Shown here: positions 53,586 through 61,043 of the stretch, piece by piece
Position numbering within the stretch: position 1 is the first letter of the stretch
How the letters are laid out: every line of letters starts with the position of its first letter
Origin: Streptomyces sp. CBMA156
GTDB lineage: Bacteria; Actinomycetota; Actinomycetes; Streptomycetales; Streptomycetaceae
Assembly (NCBI RefSeq): GCF_014596515.1
Contig: NZ_MSJQ01000385.1
Location: forward strand, 1 to 64,000
Direction of reading: 5' to 3'
DNA length: 64,000 nucleotides
Made by a program: the position numbers and the translations under genes
The notes under the pieces: model-generated
What the model saw: the letters and a program-made list of their open reading frames with translations, nothing else
The model's database searches: none
What the model was told of the DNA's origin: nothing

Positions 53586-54899
53586 CTACCGCTCCGGCCG
53601 GCACAGCGCCAGGTACGCCACCGTCGCCAGCACCCCGCAGACCAGGACCACCAGCGCCAGCAGCACCGCCGACGGCTGCCCGCCGAGGCTGCTCAGCGGA
53701 GCGACCACCGCGCCGCACAGGAAGTTGCCCGTCCCGAGCAGCGCCGACGCCGTACCCGCCACCTGCGGCTCGACCATGCCGAGCGCCTGCGCGGCGGTGT
53801 TCGGCAGGAGCACCCCCAGGCTGCCCATCATCACGAACAGCGGCGGGCAGAAGCCGGCCAGCCCGAAGTCCCACACCGTGGTCAGCAGCACCAGCGCCAC
53901 CCCCGCGGCGACCGCCGCCGCGAGGCTGCCGAGCATCAGTGCCCGCTGGGTGAAGCGCGGCGCCAGCACCCGCCCGTTCAGCTGGGTCATCACCACGATC
54001 GCGAACGAGTTCAGCCCGAACAGCAGGCTGTAGGTCTGCGGCGAGACCTGGTACACGTGCTGGAGCACCGTCGACGACCCGCTGATGTAGCCGAACAGCG
54101 CCCCGAAGGCGAGCGAGCTGGTCAGCGCCAGCCCGAGGAACGGCAGGTTGCGCAGCAACCGCCCCATCGTCCGCAGGGCCGCGCCCACGCCACCGCGGTC
54201 CCGGGTCTCCGGCGGCAGCGTCTCGCGCAGCACGCCGAACGCGACCAGGGTGAGCAGCAGCCCGAGCGCCGTGAGCACGCCGAAGGTGCCGCGCCACGAG
54301 GTGAACCGCATCAGCTGCGCGCCGACGATCGGAGCGAGGATCGGCGCCAGTCCGGATATCAGGGCGATCGAGGCGAGGAAGCGCAGCAGCGCGACGCCCT
54401 GGAAGCGGTCCCGGGAGACGGCGCGCCCGATCACCAGCCCGGCGGACCCGGCCGCGCCCTGGACGAAGCGGGCGGCGATCAGCACCGTGAGGTTCGGCGC
54501 GAACACGCACACCGCGCTGGCCAGGGTGTAGAGGACGAGCCCCACGAGCAGCGGCACGCGGCGCCCGAAGCGGTCGCTGAGCGGTCCGAAGAGCAGCTGC
54601 CCGGCCGCGACCCCGAACATCGAGAAGGTCAGGGTGAGCTGGACGGCGGCCGGCTGGGCGACCAGGTCGTCGGCGATCGCGGGCAGGCCCGGGAGGTAGA
54701 GGTCGGTGGTGAGGGGGCCGAGCGCGGTGAGACCGCCGAGGGCGGCGATCACGGCCCAGCCGGGGCGGGCCTGGCCGGTGGCGGGTGCGGCGACGGATCC
54801 GGTGGCGGTTCCGGGGAGGGACGGGGCGGGCAGGACGGACGGGGTGGCGGCGGCTGCGGTCGACGTGTCGTCGGTGGGGCCGACGGTCGGGCCGGGCAT
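53586..54899 (-). CDS. Bcr/CflA-type MFS drug exporter
   Basis: The product (437 aa) has twelve membrane helices. The first loop motif is FGPLSDRFGRRVPLLVG near 105, and ARFVQGAAGSAGLVIGRAV is typical of the Bcr/CflA group of 12-helix drug/H+ antiporters. The first 45 residues are a disordered Ala/Pro/Thr leader. ATG 54899 follows AAGGAGA. It stands alone; substrate unknown. Confidence 0.93.
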   Translation of the reverse strand: MPGPTVGPTDDTSTAAAATPSVLPAPSLPGTATGSVAAPATGQARPGWAVIAALGGLTALGPLTTDLYLPGLPAIADDLVAQPAAVQLTLTFSMFGVAAGQLLFGPLSDRFGRRVPLLVGLVLYTLASAVCVFAPNLTVLIAARFVQGAAGSAGLVIGRAVSRDRFQGVALLRFLASIALISGLAPILAPIVGAQLMRFTSWRGTFGVLTALGLLLTLVAFGVLRETLPPETRDRGGVGAALRTMGRLLRNLPFLGLALTSSLAFGALFGYISGSSTVLQHVYQVSPQTYSLLFGLNSFAIVVMTQLNGRVLAPRFTQRALMLGSLAAAVAAGVALVLLTTVWDFGLAGFCPPLFVMMGSLGVLLPNTAAQALGMVEPQVAGTASALLGTGNFLCGAVVAPLSSLGGQPSAVLLALVVLVCGVLATVAYLALCRPER

Positions 54900-55050
54900 G
54901 GTTCTCCTTACGGACGGGTGACGTGGGATTCGTTCGCGCTCCGTCCTATCGCAGCCCGGCCCGGTTCCGACAGCGGGGGTGGGCCCTGTTCGGCCACGGA
55001 GTGTGCCCGGATCGATCGCCCGCCGGCCGGTCCCTGCTCGCCCACGACGA
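54900..55050. other. Upstream region of the MFS gene
   Basis: No gene is seen. This region should hold the minus-strand MFS promoter, but no clear -35/-10 pair stands out. Confidence 0.35.
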
Positions 55051-55085
55051 CGGCCCGCCCGCACCTTCCGGTGCCCGGCGGGCCG
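55051..55085 (-). terminator. Strong hairpin downstream of the small membrane protein gene
   Basis: CGGCCCGCC and GGCGGGCCG pair perfectly, extended inward by GCACC/GGTGC with small mismatch, around a TTCC loop. It lies 3' of the minus-strand gene ending at 55236. Confidence 0.8.
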
Positions 55086-55178
55086 TAACGGTCCCTGGCC
55101 AGAAGCAATCAGGAACAGCCAAGGGTGATCAGAAATCGGTCAGCAGCGACCGGGAGGGCCGATGCCCGAGCGGTGCGC

Positions 55179-55254
55179 TCAGCGCTTGACGACGTGCTCA
55201 GCGCTTGACGACGTGCTCAGCGCTTGACGACGTGCTCAGTGCTTGACGACGTGC
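55179..55254. repeat. 19-bp tandem repeat, four copies, spanning a stop codon
   Basis: On the minus strand the unit is GCACGTCGTCAAGCRCTGA, repeated at 55236-55254, 55217-55235, 55198-55216 and 55179-55197. The first copy encodes the end of the protein (EHVVKH) and its TGA stop; the other three are 3' of it and each supplies a TGA in the next frame. Confidence 0.92.
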
Positions 55255-55718
55255 TCGGCGCGGAGCGCCGCCTGCACTGCCGCGCCGTCCTGCCACGCGT
55301 AGAGCTGGTTGCCGTTCAGCGCGACGCTGTAGTGCCCGCAGGTGCCGCTGGCCTTGGTCGCGACGCCCTCGGGGAACCAGCCCGCCTTGAGCGATTCCGG
55401 CACCGGGTGCGCGCCCCTGCCCGGCTGCCCGGCGGTGCAGCCGACGGGCAGCCGCCCCTCCGGAAGGGTGGCGCGCAGCAGGCGGTCGTCGCCGGTGGTG
55501 GACATCAGGTACTTGACGCCGGAGGCGTTGTCGGGCAGCCAGGCCGGCATCGTGTGACGGTCGGCCTTGGCCTGGGTGCCGGTGTCATAGGCAGCCTGCT
55601 GCTGGTGGCGCTCGTCGTACCAGTCGGACACCCGCGGGCCGATGGCCACGGCCGCCACGGCCACGGCCATGCCGGTGCCGGCTACTCCCAGCGCGACCTT
55701 GCTCACGATGCCCTTCAT
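55236..55718 (-). CDS. Small membrane-anchored or secreted protein of unknown function
   Basis: The product (160 aa) has an N-terminal hydrophobic segment (KVALGVAGTGMAVAVAAVAIGP) without a clear cleavage site, so it may stay anchored. The exported part has two Cys (GCTAG, GTCGHYSV) that could pair, and a segment MPAWLPDNASGVKYLMSTTG that I cannot assign to a family. ATG 55718 follows GAGAGGA. The C-terminus and stop are part of a four-copy 19-bp tandem repeat. Confidence 0.8.
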   Translation of the reverse strand: MKGIVSKVALGVAGTGMAVAVAAVAIGPRVSDWYDERHQQQAAYDTGTQAKADRHTMPAWLPDNASGVKYLMSTTGDDRLLRATLPEGRLPVGCTAGQPGRGAHPVPESLKAGWFPEGVATKASGTCGHYSVALNGNQLYAWQDGAAVQAALRAEHVVKH

Positions 55719-56147
55719 GCCCGGCTGTCCTCTCCCGTGTCGTGACCGATGCGGCCGTTGCCTGTTGTTCCCGCTGCCGAGGGCCGTTCACGTCGTTCGG
55801 CTCTGCGCCACCGGCCCGGTCTGCGCGGTCCGCCGCCCGGTGTCACCATCGTGGCCCGGACGGACCCGTCGGATCGTCACCACAAGGTCGCGATCTCGGC
55901 TCCGACCCACGGGGTAGGTCCTCCACCTTCAGGCGTATGCCGTTCGACAGAGGCCATGAGAACCGCGGGTTCCGGACCGCCGTGGCCCCGGGCATCTGCC
56001 GCTCCGGCACTCAGGGTGGCACCCCCGGGTCGAGCACGACCCGAGTCCCAGTCGAGCCTTGCTCAAGCCCGGCGCCGCCGCAGCCCGGCCTGCTGCACCC
56101 GGGGCACGGGCGGCCGGCCCCGGGTTCGGCCACTCTGACTCGGACCG
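55719..56147. other. Intergenic region without recognised gene
   Basis: About 430 bp upstream of the small membrane protein gene. I see no frame with a ribosome site and protein-like composition. GC drops around 55860-56000. Its minus-strand promoter should lie here. Confidence 0.35.
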
Positions 56148-56172
56148 CCCGGCTGGGACCTCCCAGGCCGGG
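56148..56172 (-). terminator. Hairpin after the phosphodiesterase gene
   Basis: CCCGGCTGGGA and TCCCAGGCCGGG pair with one bulged base around CC, twelve bp beyond the stop at 56185. Confidence 0.65.
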
Positions 56173-56184
56173 AGCCCCTCGGGC

Positions 56185-57063
56185 TCAGACCTCCGCCGGT
56201 ACCGGCCGCGCGACCGGGAACGGGCGGCCGTCGAGGGTCCAGTGCGGGTCGATCGGGCGCAGCAGCGAGGCGTACACCTGGGCGGCGACGTCCGGGTGGC
56301 GGATCTCGCCGGTGGGCGGGCCTGCCGGGATGCCGTGCCCGGCACAGGCGACCCAGGCCGTCCGCTCCTCGACCGTACGGCCACCGTGACCGCCGGCGTC
56401 CACGTGCCCGTGGTCGGTGACGACGATGACCGTCCACTGTTCCTCGGCGTGGGTCGCCCGGCCGCGGACGGCGTCGAGGAGGCGGCCGAGGCGCTCGTCT
56501 GCGGTCCGCATGGACGCGCGGTACTCGTCGCCGCAGCCCAGGAAGTGGGCCGTCTCGTCGACGGCGCCGAGGTAGACGAAGGAGGCCTCGGGGTCGGCGG
56601 TTCCGAGGACGTGGACGGCCTCCCGGGTGACCTCCTCGTCCACGGCTTCCCAGGCCTCGGGGGATTCCTCGGCGGGCGCCACGTAGGAGAGCCGGCCGGG
56701 GGCGCGGAACAGCGGGCCGCCGGACTCGTTGATCACCAGCGGGTCCCAGCCGGCCGCGACGAAGGTGCGGCGGCGGTCGCCCCGGTTGAGGCGGGTGGCG
56801 AAGTCGGGGAACACGTCGAGCCGGTTGCCGCCCAGGTGGTTGCCCCAGACCCCGTGCTTGGCGGGCTCGACCCCGGTCACGATGGTGGCCCAGCACGGCC
56901 CTGACATTGTGGGCGTGCCCTCCCCGACGGTGACCGGTACCAGGAACCCGGCCTCGGCGACCTCCTGGAGCCGGGGCATCGGCACCTGCGCCAGGTAGTC
57001 GTGGCGGACGCCGTCGATCCCGACGACGAGCACGCGGGGGCGGGGCCACTGGGCAGCGGACAT
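56185..57063 (-). CDS. Alkaline-phosphatase-superfamily phosphodiesterase
   Basis: The product (292 aa) is an NPP-type nucleotide pyrophosphatase/phosphodiesterase-like enzyme. VVGIDGVRHDYL near 12 has the first metal Asp, GEGTPTMSGPCWATIVTG near 45 the nucleophile Thr, AVDETAHFLG the next Asp/His and VVTDHGHVDAGGHGG near 215 the last metal ligands. There is no signal peptide, so it seems cytoplasmic. ATG 57063 follows AAAGGAA. Substrate unknown. Confidence 0.9.
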   Translation of the reverse strand: MSAAQWPRPRVLVVGIDGVRHDYLAQVPMPRLQEVAEAGFLVPVTVGEGTPTMSGPCWATIVTGVEPAKHGVWGNHLGGNRLDVFPDFATRLNRGDRRRTFVAAGWDPLVINESGGPLFRAPGRLSYVAPAEESPEAWEAVDEEVTREAVHVLGTADPEASFVYLGAVDETAHFLGCGDEYRASMRTADERLGRLLDAVRGRATHAEEQWTVIVVTDHGHVDAGGHGGRTVEERTAWVACAGHGIPAGPPTGEIRHPDVAAQVYASLLRPIDPHWTLDGRPFPVARPVPAEV

Positions 57064-57240
57064 GCTGGGGTTCCTTTCGGTCGTGCGCATCCGGCCGCAC
57101 CCGCCGAGGGCGCCGCCGACCGCGCCATGCTTCACCGGCCGCCGTACGGATCGGCGTCACTCCGTCGAACCTCAGGTGTCCGCAAGGTGTCGGAAGGGCC
57201 CCGTCCGACGGCCCGGTGGCCGCCCGTCCGCCCGTCCGGC

Positions 57241-57268
57241 GACCGGCGACCGGCGACCGGCGACCGGA
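57241..57268. repeat. 7-bp tandem repeat GACCGGC, four copies
   Basis: Three exact GACCGGC units and one GACCGGA run end to end, preceded by CCCGTCCG repeats at 57223-57239. They begin 19 bp 3' of the stop of the crystallin-J1-like gene (minus strand). Confidence 0.8.
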
Positions 57269-57287
57269 TGAAGCCACGCCGCTCCGG

Positions 57288-57686
57288 TCAGGGCTGCGGG
57301 CGGAACTCGTGCACGACCTCGATGCGGCCGACGATGTGCCGGTTGAACTCAGCCAGTTCCTCGGCGGGCACCCAGAGTTCGAGGATCGTGCGGCCGCCCG
57401 CCTGCTGCACGGGGTAGCGGGCGAGGAAGGCGGTGTCGACCTTGAAGCGGGTGACGTAGCCGACGCCGGAGGCGGGCACGTTCCAGTCGCGGGCGATCCG
57501 GATCGCGTAGTCCTCGTTGAGGACGGGGTAGAAGATCGGCTGCTCGGGCAGACGGGGCGGCCAGGCGCGCCGGTCGGCGGCCTCGACCAGGGCCAGTTCC
57601 TCGGGGCCGGTGGGACGCCAGAGGGTGGTGGTCGGGGACGTGGCCTGCGCGCTCGAAGGCGTGGCCTGCGGGGTCGGGCCGTTCAT
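57288..57686 (-). CDS. Small protein labelled ADP-ribosylation/crystallin J1-like in actinomycetes
   Basis: The product (132 aa) has a strongly conserved-looking core: LWRPTGPEELALVEAADRRA, PRLPEQPIFYPVLNEDYAIRI, ARDWNVPASGVGYVTRF and ELWVPAEELAEFNRHIVG. I recall this protein type under the crystallin J1 name in actinomycetes, but it does not contain the DraG-type Asp motifs, so no enzyme role should be assumed. ATG 57686 has no ribosome site; TACCGT lies eight bases upstream, so the mRNA may be leaderless. It lies downstream of the acyl-CoA dehydrogenase gene on the same strand. Confidence 0.75.
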   Translation of the reverse strand: MNGPTPQATPSSAQATSPTTTLWRPTGPEELALVEAADRRAWPPRLPEQPIFYPVLNEDYAIRIARDWNVPASGVGYVTRFKVDTAFLARYPVQQAGGRTILELWVPAEELAEFNRHIVGRIEVVHEFRPQP

Positions 57687-57760
57687 GGAAGGGACGGTAG
57701 CCGGGCCGCGACGGGCCCGGCCACCGGATATCCCGGCCCCGGGAGGTACGGACGGGCCCG

Positions 57761-58948
57761 TCAGTGGTAGGCGGACTCGCCGGTGATGGCCTCGCCGAGG
57801 ACCAGGGTGTGGATCTCGCTGGTGCCCTCGTAGGTGAGCACCGACTCCAGGTTGTTGGCGTGCCGCAGCACCGGGTACTCGGTGGTGATGCCGTTGGCCC
57901 CGAGGACGGTCCGGGCGCTGCGGGCGATCTCCAGTGCGGTGCGGACGTTGTTGAGCTTGCCGAAGCTGATGTGTGGCGGGCGGGCCGCGCCCTGCTCCTT
58001 CAGCCGGCCGATCCGCAGGGCGACCAGGTAGGCCTTCTCCACCTCCAGCATCATCTCGACCAGCTTCTGCTGGGTCAGCTGGAAGCCCGCGATCGGGCGG
58101 TCGAACTGGATCCGGCTCTTCGCGTAGTCCAGGGCGGCGGTGTAGCAGTCGCGGCCGGCGCCGACGGTGCCCCAGAGGATGCCGTAGCGGGCCTCGTTGA
58201 GGGAGGAGAGCGGTCCGCGCAGGCCGACCACCCCGGGCAGCACCGCGTCGGCGGGCAACACCACGTCGTCGAAGGCCAGTTCGCTGGTGACCGAGGCGCG
58301 CAGCGACAGCTTGCCGGGCACGTCGGTGGCGGTCAGGCCGCGGGTACCGCGCTCCACCAGGAAGCCGCGCACCCCCTCCTCGGTCTGTGCCCAGACCACG
58401 GCGACGTCGGCGATGCTGCCGTTGGTGATCCACATCTTGCTGCCGGACAGCACCCAGTCGCCGCCCTCGCCACCCTTGCGCACCGCCCGGGTGCGCATGT
58501 TGGCCGGGTCGGAGCCGAAGTCCGGTTCGGTGAGGCCGAAGCAGCCGATCAGCTCGCCGGCGGCCATGCCGGGCAGCCAGCGCCGCTTCTGCTCCTCCGA
58601 GCCGAAGGCGTGGATCGACCGCATGGCGAGCGAACCCTGGACGGAGACGAAGCTGCGCAGCCCGGAGTCGGCCGCCTCCAGCTCCATGCAGGCCACCCCG
58701 TACGCCACCGCGTCGGCGCCCGCACAGCCGTAGCCGTCGAGGTGCATGCCGAGGACGCCGAGTGCGCCGAGTTCGGGGGCGAGTTCGCGGGCCGGGAAGA
58801 CCCCGCGTTCGAACCAGTCGCCGATGTGCGGGCGGATGCGCTCCTCGGTGAACCGGCGGACGGTGTCGCGGATCAGCCGTTCCTCGTCGGAGAGGAGGTC
58901 TCCGACGGCGAGCAGGTCGGACGGGTCGATCCGGGTCGGCTTCGTCAT
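57761..58948 (-). CDS. gcdH: Glutaryl-CoA-type acyl-CoA dehydrogenase
   Basis: The product (395 aa) is an acyl-CoA dehydrogenase close to GcdH. CFGLTEPDFGSDPANMRTRA near 137 binds FAD, KMWITNGSIADVAVVWA follows, and the C-terminal YEGTSEIHTLVLGEAITG near 370 has the GcdH-like position of the catalytic Glu. QFDRPIAGFQLTQQKLVEM is a normal family block. GcdH oxidises and decarboxylates glutaryl-CoA in lysine and tryptophan breakdown. ATG 58948 follows AAGGAG. No other catabolic gene is adjacent. Confidence 0.9.
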   Translation of the reverse strand: MTKPTRIDPSDLLAVGDLLSDEERLIRDTVRRFTEERIRPHIGDWFERGVFPARELAPELGALGVLGMHLDGYGCAGADAVAYGVACMELEAADSGLRSFVSVQGSLAMRSIHAFGSEEQKRRWLPGMAAGELIGCFGLTEPDFGSDPANMRTRAVRKGGEGGDWVLSGSKMWITNGSIADVAVVWAQTEEGVRGFLVERGTRGLTATDVPGKLSLRASVTSELAFDDVVLPADAVLPGVVGLRGPLSSLNEARYGILWGTVGAGRDCYTAALDYAKSRIQFDRPIAGFQLTQQKLVEMMLEVEKAYLVALRIGRLKEQGAARPPHISFGKLNNVRTALEIARSARTVLGANGITTEYPVLRHANNLESVLTYEGTSEIHTLVLGEAITGESAYH

Positions 58949-59078
58949 CGAAGCTCCTTGTACTCTCGGCGGGATACCGGCGAGTATCGCGCACCCGGCC
59001 GGGCGGTGGACGGGCTCGAACGAGTGAGGATGGCGACACGTCCGACGGCGCGTCACGTAGGCGCCGCGGCGACGGCGA

Positions 59079-59140
59079 ACAGATGACAGCCGACGGATGA
59101 CAGATGACAGATGACAGATTTCAAACTCTGTCAGCTGTCA
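59079..59140. terminator. Heptamer array and hairpin, copy 7, overlapping the azlD stop
   Basis: Six consecutive 7-mers run from 59079: ACAGATG, ACAGCCG, ACGGATG, ACAGATG, ACAGATG, ACAGATT. The last ones pair with TCTGTCAGCTGTCA (59127-59140) with one mismatch. The azlD stop codon (59138-59140) is part of the right arm. Confidence 0.75.
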
Positions 59141-59449
59141 CCCCACCCCACAGAGCCGCAGCACCGCTGTCGTCGCCGCGCCGGCGACGACCACCACCGG
59201 GAACGGCGCCCGGCGCAGGGCGAGCACTCCGGCAACCAGCACGCCCGCCGGACGGGCCCACCCCGCGAAGCCGTGCCCCTGGGTGAGCGCACCGGTCACG
59301 ACCAGGGCCACCAGCAGGACCGCGGCCGCGACGGCCAGCAGGTGCCGCAGCCGCTCCGAGAGAGCGAGCCGGCCGCCGAGCAGCGGCCCCGCGAGCCGGA
59401 AGGCGTACGTTCCGGCCGCGAACAGCAGGATCGCGTACAACGGCATCAT
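59138..59449 (-). CDS. azlD: Branched-chain amino acid exporter small subunit AzlD
   Basis: The product (103 aa) has four hydrophobic segments and the AzlD pattern: LYAILLFAAGTYAFRLAGPLL near the start, then LAVAAAVLLVALVVTGAL. It pairs with AzlC to export branched-chain or other amino acids. ATG 59449 overlaps the azlC stop by ATGA. Its stop lies in a heptamer-repeat hairpin. Confidence 0.9.
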   Translation of the reverse strand: MMPLYAILLFAAGTYAFRLAGPLLGGRLALSERLRHLLAVAAAVLLVALVVTGALTQGHGFAGWARPAGVLVAGVLALRRAPFPVVVVAGAATTAVLRLCGVG

Positions 59450-60213
59450 CGGACCGCCTCCTTCTCCTGGCACTCCAGGCTTCGTTCGTCCGCCGTCTTC
59501 CGTTCGCCCGCGGCCTCCCGCGCCTTCTTCCCCGCGGCCTCCCCCGCCGCGGGCCGCCCCACGAACAGCAGCCCGACGAGGGCGAGCAGCACCGGCACTC
59601 CGACCGGGACGAACGGCGTGGCCGCGACCGCGACCACCGCGCCCGCCACCGCCGCCGTACGGGTCCCACGGTCCGCGAGTGAGGGCAGCACGAGCGCGAG
59701 CAGCACCGTGGGGAAGGCCGCGTCCAGGCCCAGCGCGTCCGTGTCGCCGATCAGCCCGCCCGCGACCGCGCCGAGCAGCACCGAGAGGTTCCAGATCAGG
59801 AACAGCGCGATCCCGCAGAGCCAGTAGGCGGCCCGACGCCGGGCCGGTTCGTTCTGCTGCAGGGTGAAGGCCGCGGTTTCGTCGGTGAGCAGGTGCGCAC
59901 CCAGAAGCCGGCGCCACCACGGACCGCCGAGCACGTCGGCCACGGCGAAGCCGAAGGGCAGCAGTCGGGCGTTGAGCACCAGTCCGGTGGCGACCGCGGC
60001 GAGGGCGCCGCCGCCGGACAGCACCACGCCGACCGCCGCGAACTGGGAGCCGCCGGCGAAAACCAGGACGGAGAGCGCGATCGGTACCCAGAGCGGCAGA
60101 CCGCCGGAGACGCCGATCGCACCGAAGGAGGCGCCGACGAGGGCGTCGGCAAGGCAGACCAGAGCGATGTCACGGATGGTGGCATGTTCCAGTGTTCGGA
60201 GAAGCGAACGCAT
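59446..60213 (-). CDS. azlC: Branched-chain amino acid exporter large subunit AzlC
   Basis: The product (255 aa) has the AzlC five-to-eight-helix fold: LADALVGASFGAIGVSGGLP, VFAGGSQFAAVGVVLSGGG and VLNARLLPFGFAVADVL. The last 35 residues are a charged cytoplasmic tail (AGKKAREAAGERKTADERS). ATG 60213 or 60219 is the start; no ribosome site precedes either, while TCTAAT lies three to nine bases upstream, so the mRNA may be nearly leaderless. Three identical-type operators cover this start, shared with the divergent XRE-cupin regulator gene. Confidence 0.9.
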   Translation of the reverse strand: MRSLLRTLEHATIRDIALVCLADALVGASFGAIGVSGGLPLWVPIALSVLVFAGGSQFAAVGVVLSGGGALAAVATGLVLNARLLPFGFAVADVLGGPWWRRLLGAHLLTDETAAFTLQQNEPARRRAAYWLCGIALFLIWNLSVLLGAVAGGLIGDTDALGLDAAFPTVLLALVLPSLADRGTRTAAVAGAVVAVAATPFVPVGVPVLLALVGLLFVGRPAAGEAAGKKAREAAGERKTADERSLECQEKEAVR

Positions 60214-60256
60214 GTTCATTAGAGTGAACCGACCCGGCGCGTTCGTCAAGGCGAAC
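60194..60256. promoter_or_regulatory. Three 16-bp inverted repeats GTTCR-N6-YGAAC (azl operator)
   Basis: GTTCG-GAGAAG-CGAAC (60194-60209), GTTCA-TTAGAG-TGAAC (60214-60229) and GTTCG-TCAAGG-CGAAC (60241-60256) share arms and spacing exactly. Centres are 20 and 27 bp apart. They cover the azlC start region upstream of the divergent regulator gene, as expected for its binding sites. Confidence 0.8.
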
Positions 60257-60357
60257 ATGTGGACCGATCAAGCGAACGGCATCGACGGGTCGACCATGAC
60301 AGCATGAACGGCAGCAACTGCGATGGAAGCCATGGAAGGGGCCAGGAGAAAGCGTGA

Positions 60358-61011
60358 GTGGCGAGCATGAGTGACCAGACCACCCCGGCAACGAGCCCCA
60401 ACGGCAGCGGTCGCAGCAGCGACAGCGGCACCGGGACTGGCACCGGCACCGGCACCGGCACCGGCACCGAGCTGATCGGCCTGATCGCCACCTCGATCCG
60501 GCGTGAGCGCGAGCGCAGCGGGCTGTCCATGGCCGAACTGGCGCGGCGTGCGGGCATCGCCAAGTCCACGCTCTCCCAACTGGAGTCGGGCGCGGGCAAC
60601 CCCAGCGTGGAGACGCTCTGGGCGCTCGGGGTCGCACTGAACGTGCCGTTCAGCCGGCTGGTCGACCCGCCACGCCCGGTGGTCAGGGTGGTCCGGGCCG
60701 GCGAGGGTCCGGTGACCCACTCCGAGCACGCCGAATACGCCGCCACCGCGCTCTCCTCCTGCCCGCCGAACGCCCGGCGCGACATCTACCGGATCGAGGC
60801 GCAGCCGGGCGAGGCCAGGGCCTCCGATCCACACATGCCCGGCACCATCGAGCACGTGTTGATCGGTGCCGGGCGGGCACTGGTCGGGCCGACCGAGGCA
60901 CCGGTCGAGCTGGGCCCGGGTGACTATGTGAGCTACCCGGGCGACGCCCCGCACGTGTTCCGCGCCCTGGCTCCGGACACCCTCGCGGTGATCGTGATGG
61001 AGCACATCTGA
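60358..61011 (+). CDS. XRE-family regulator with C-terminal cupin domain
   Basis: The product (217 aa) has an XRE helix-turn-helix (LIATSIRRERERSGLSMAEL; RRAGIAKSTLSQLESGAGNP) near residues 40-95 and a cupin sensor domain (PGTIEHVLIGAGRALV; ELGPGDYVSYPGDAPHVFRAL). Such regulators often control adjacent azlCD-type exporters. GTG 60358, nine bases after AGGAG, is chosen over ATG 60367. Residues 23-37 are a Gly-Thr dipeptide run encoded by GGCACC repeats (60429-60470). The stop codon is duplicated in a 9-bp tandem repeat. Confidence 0.93.
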   Translation: MASMSDQTTPATSPNGSGRSSDSGTGTGTGTGTGTGTELIGLIATSIRRERERSGLSMAELARRAGIAKSTLSQLESGAGNPSVETLWALGVALNVPFSRLVDPPRPVVRVVRAGEGPVTHSEHAEYAATALSSCPPNARRDIYRIEAQPGEARASDPHMPGTIEHVLIGAGRALVGPTEAPVELGPGDYVSYPGDAPHVFRALAPDTLAVIVMEHI

Positions 61012-61020
61012 CACATCTGA
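61003..61020. repeat. 9-bp tandem duplication containing the XRE-cupin stop codon
   Basis: CACATCTGA occurs twice in succession; the first copy ends with the gene's TGA and the second gives an in-frame second TGA. Confidence 0.8.
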
Positions 61021-61033
61021 CGCTTCGTCAGAT
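61015..61033. terminator. Bidirectional terminator between convergent genes
   Basis: ATCTGACG and CGTCAGAT pair perfectly around CTT, between the XRE-cupin stop and the end of the oxidase gene at 61044. Confidence 0.65.
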
Positions 61034-61043
61034 CAGGTGCAGG

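Noticed and set aside
57288..57686. ADP-ribosylglycohydrolase activity for the crystallin-J1-like protein
   Set aside because: It is 132 aa and lacks the Asp motifs that are present in the true family member at 32460-33368.
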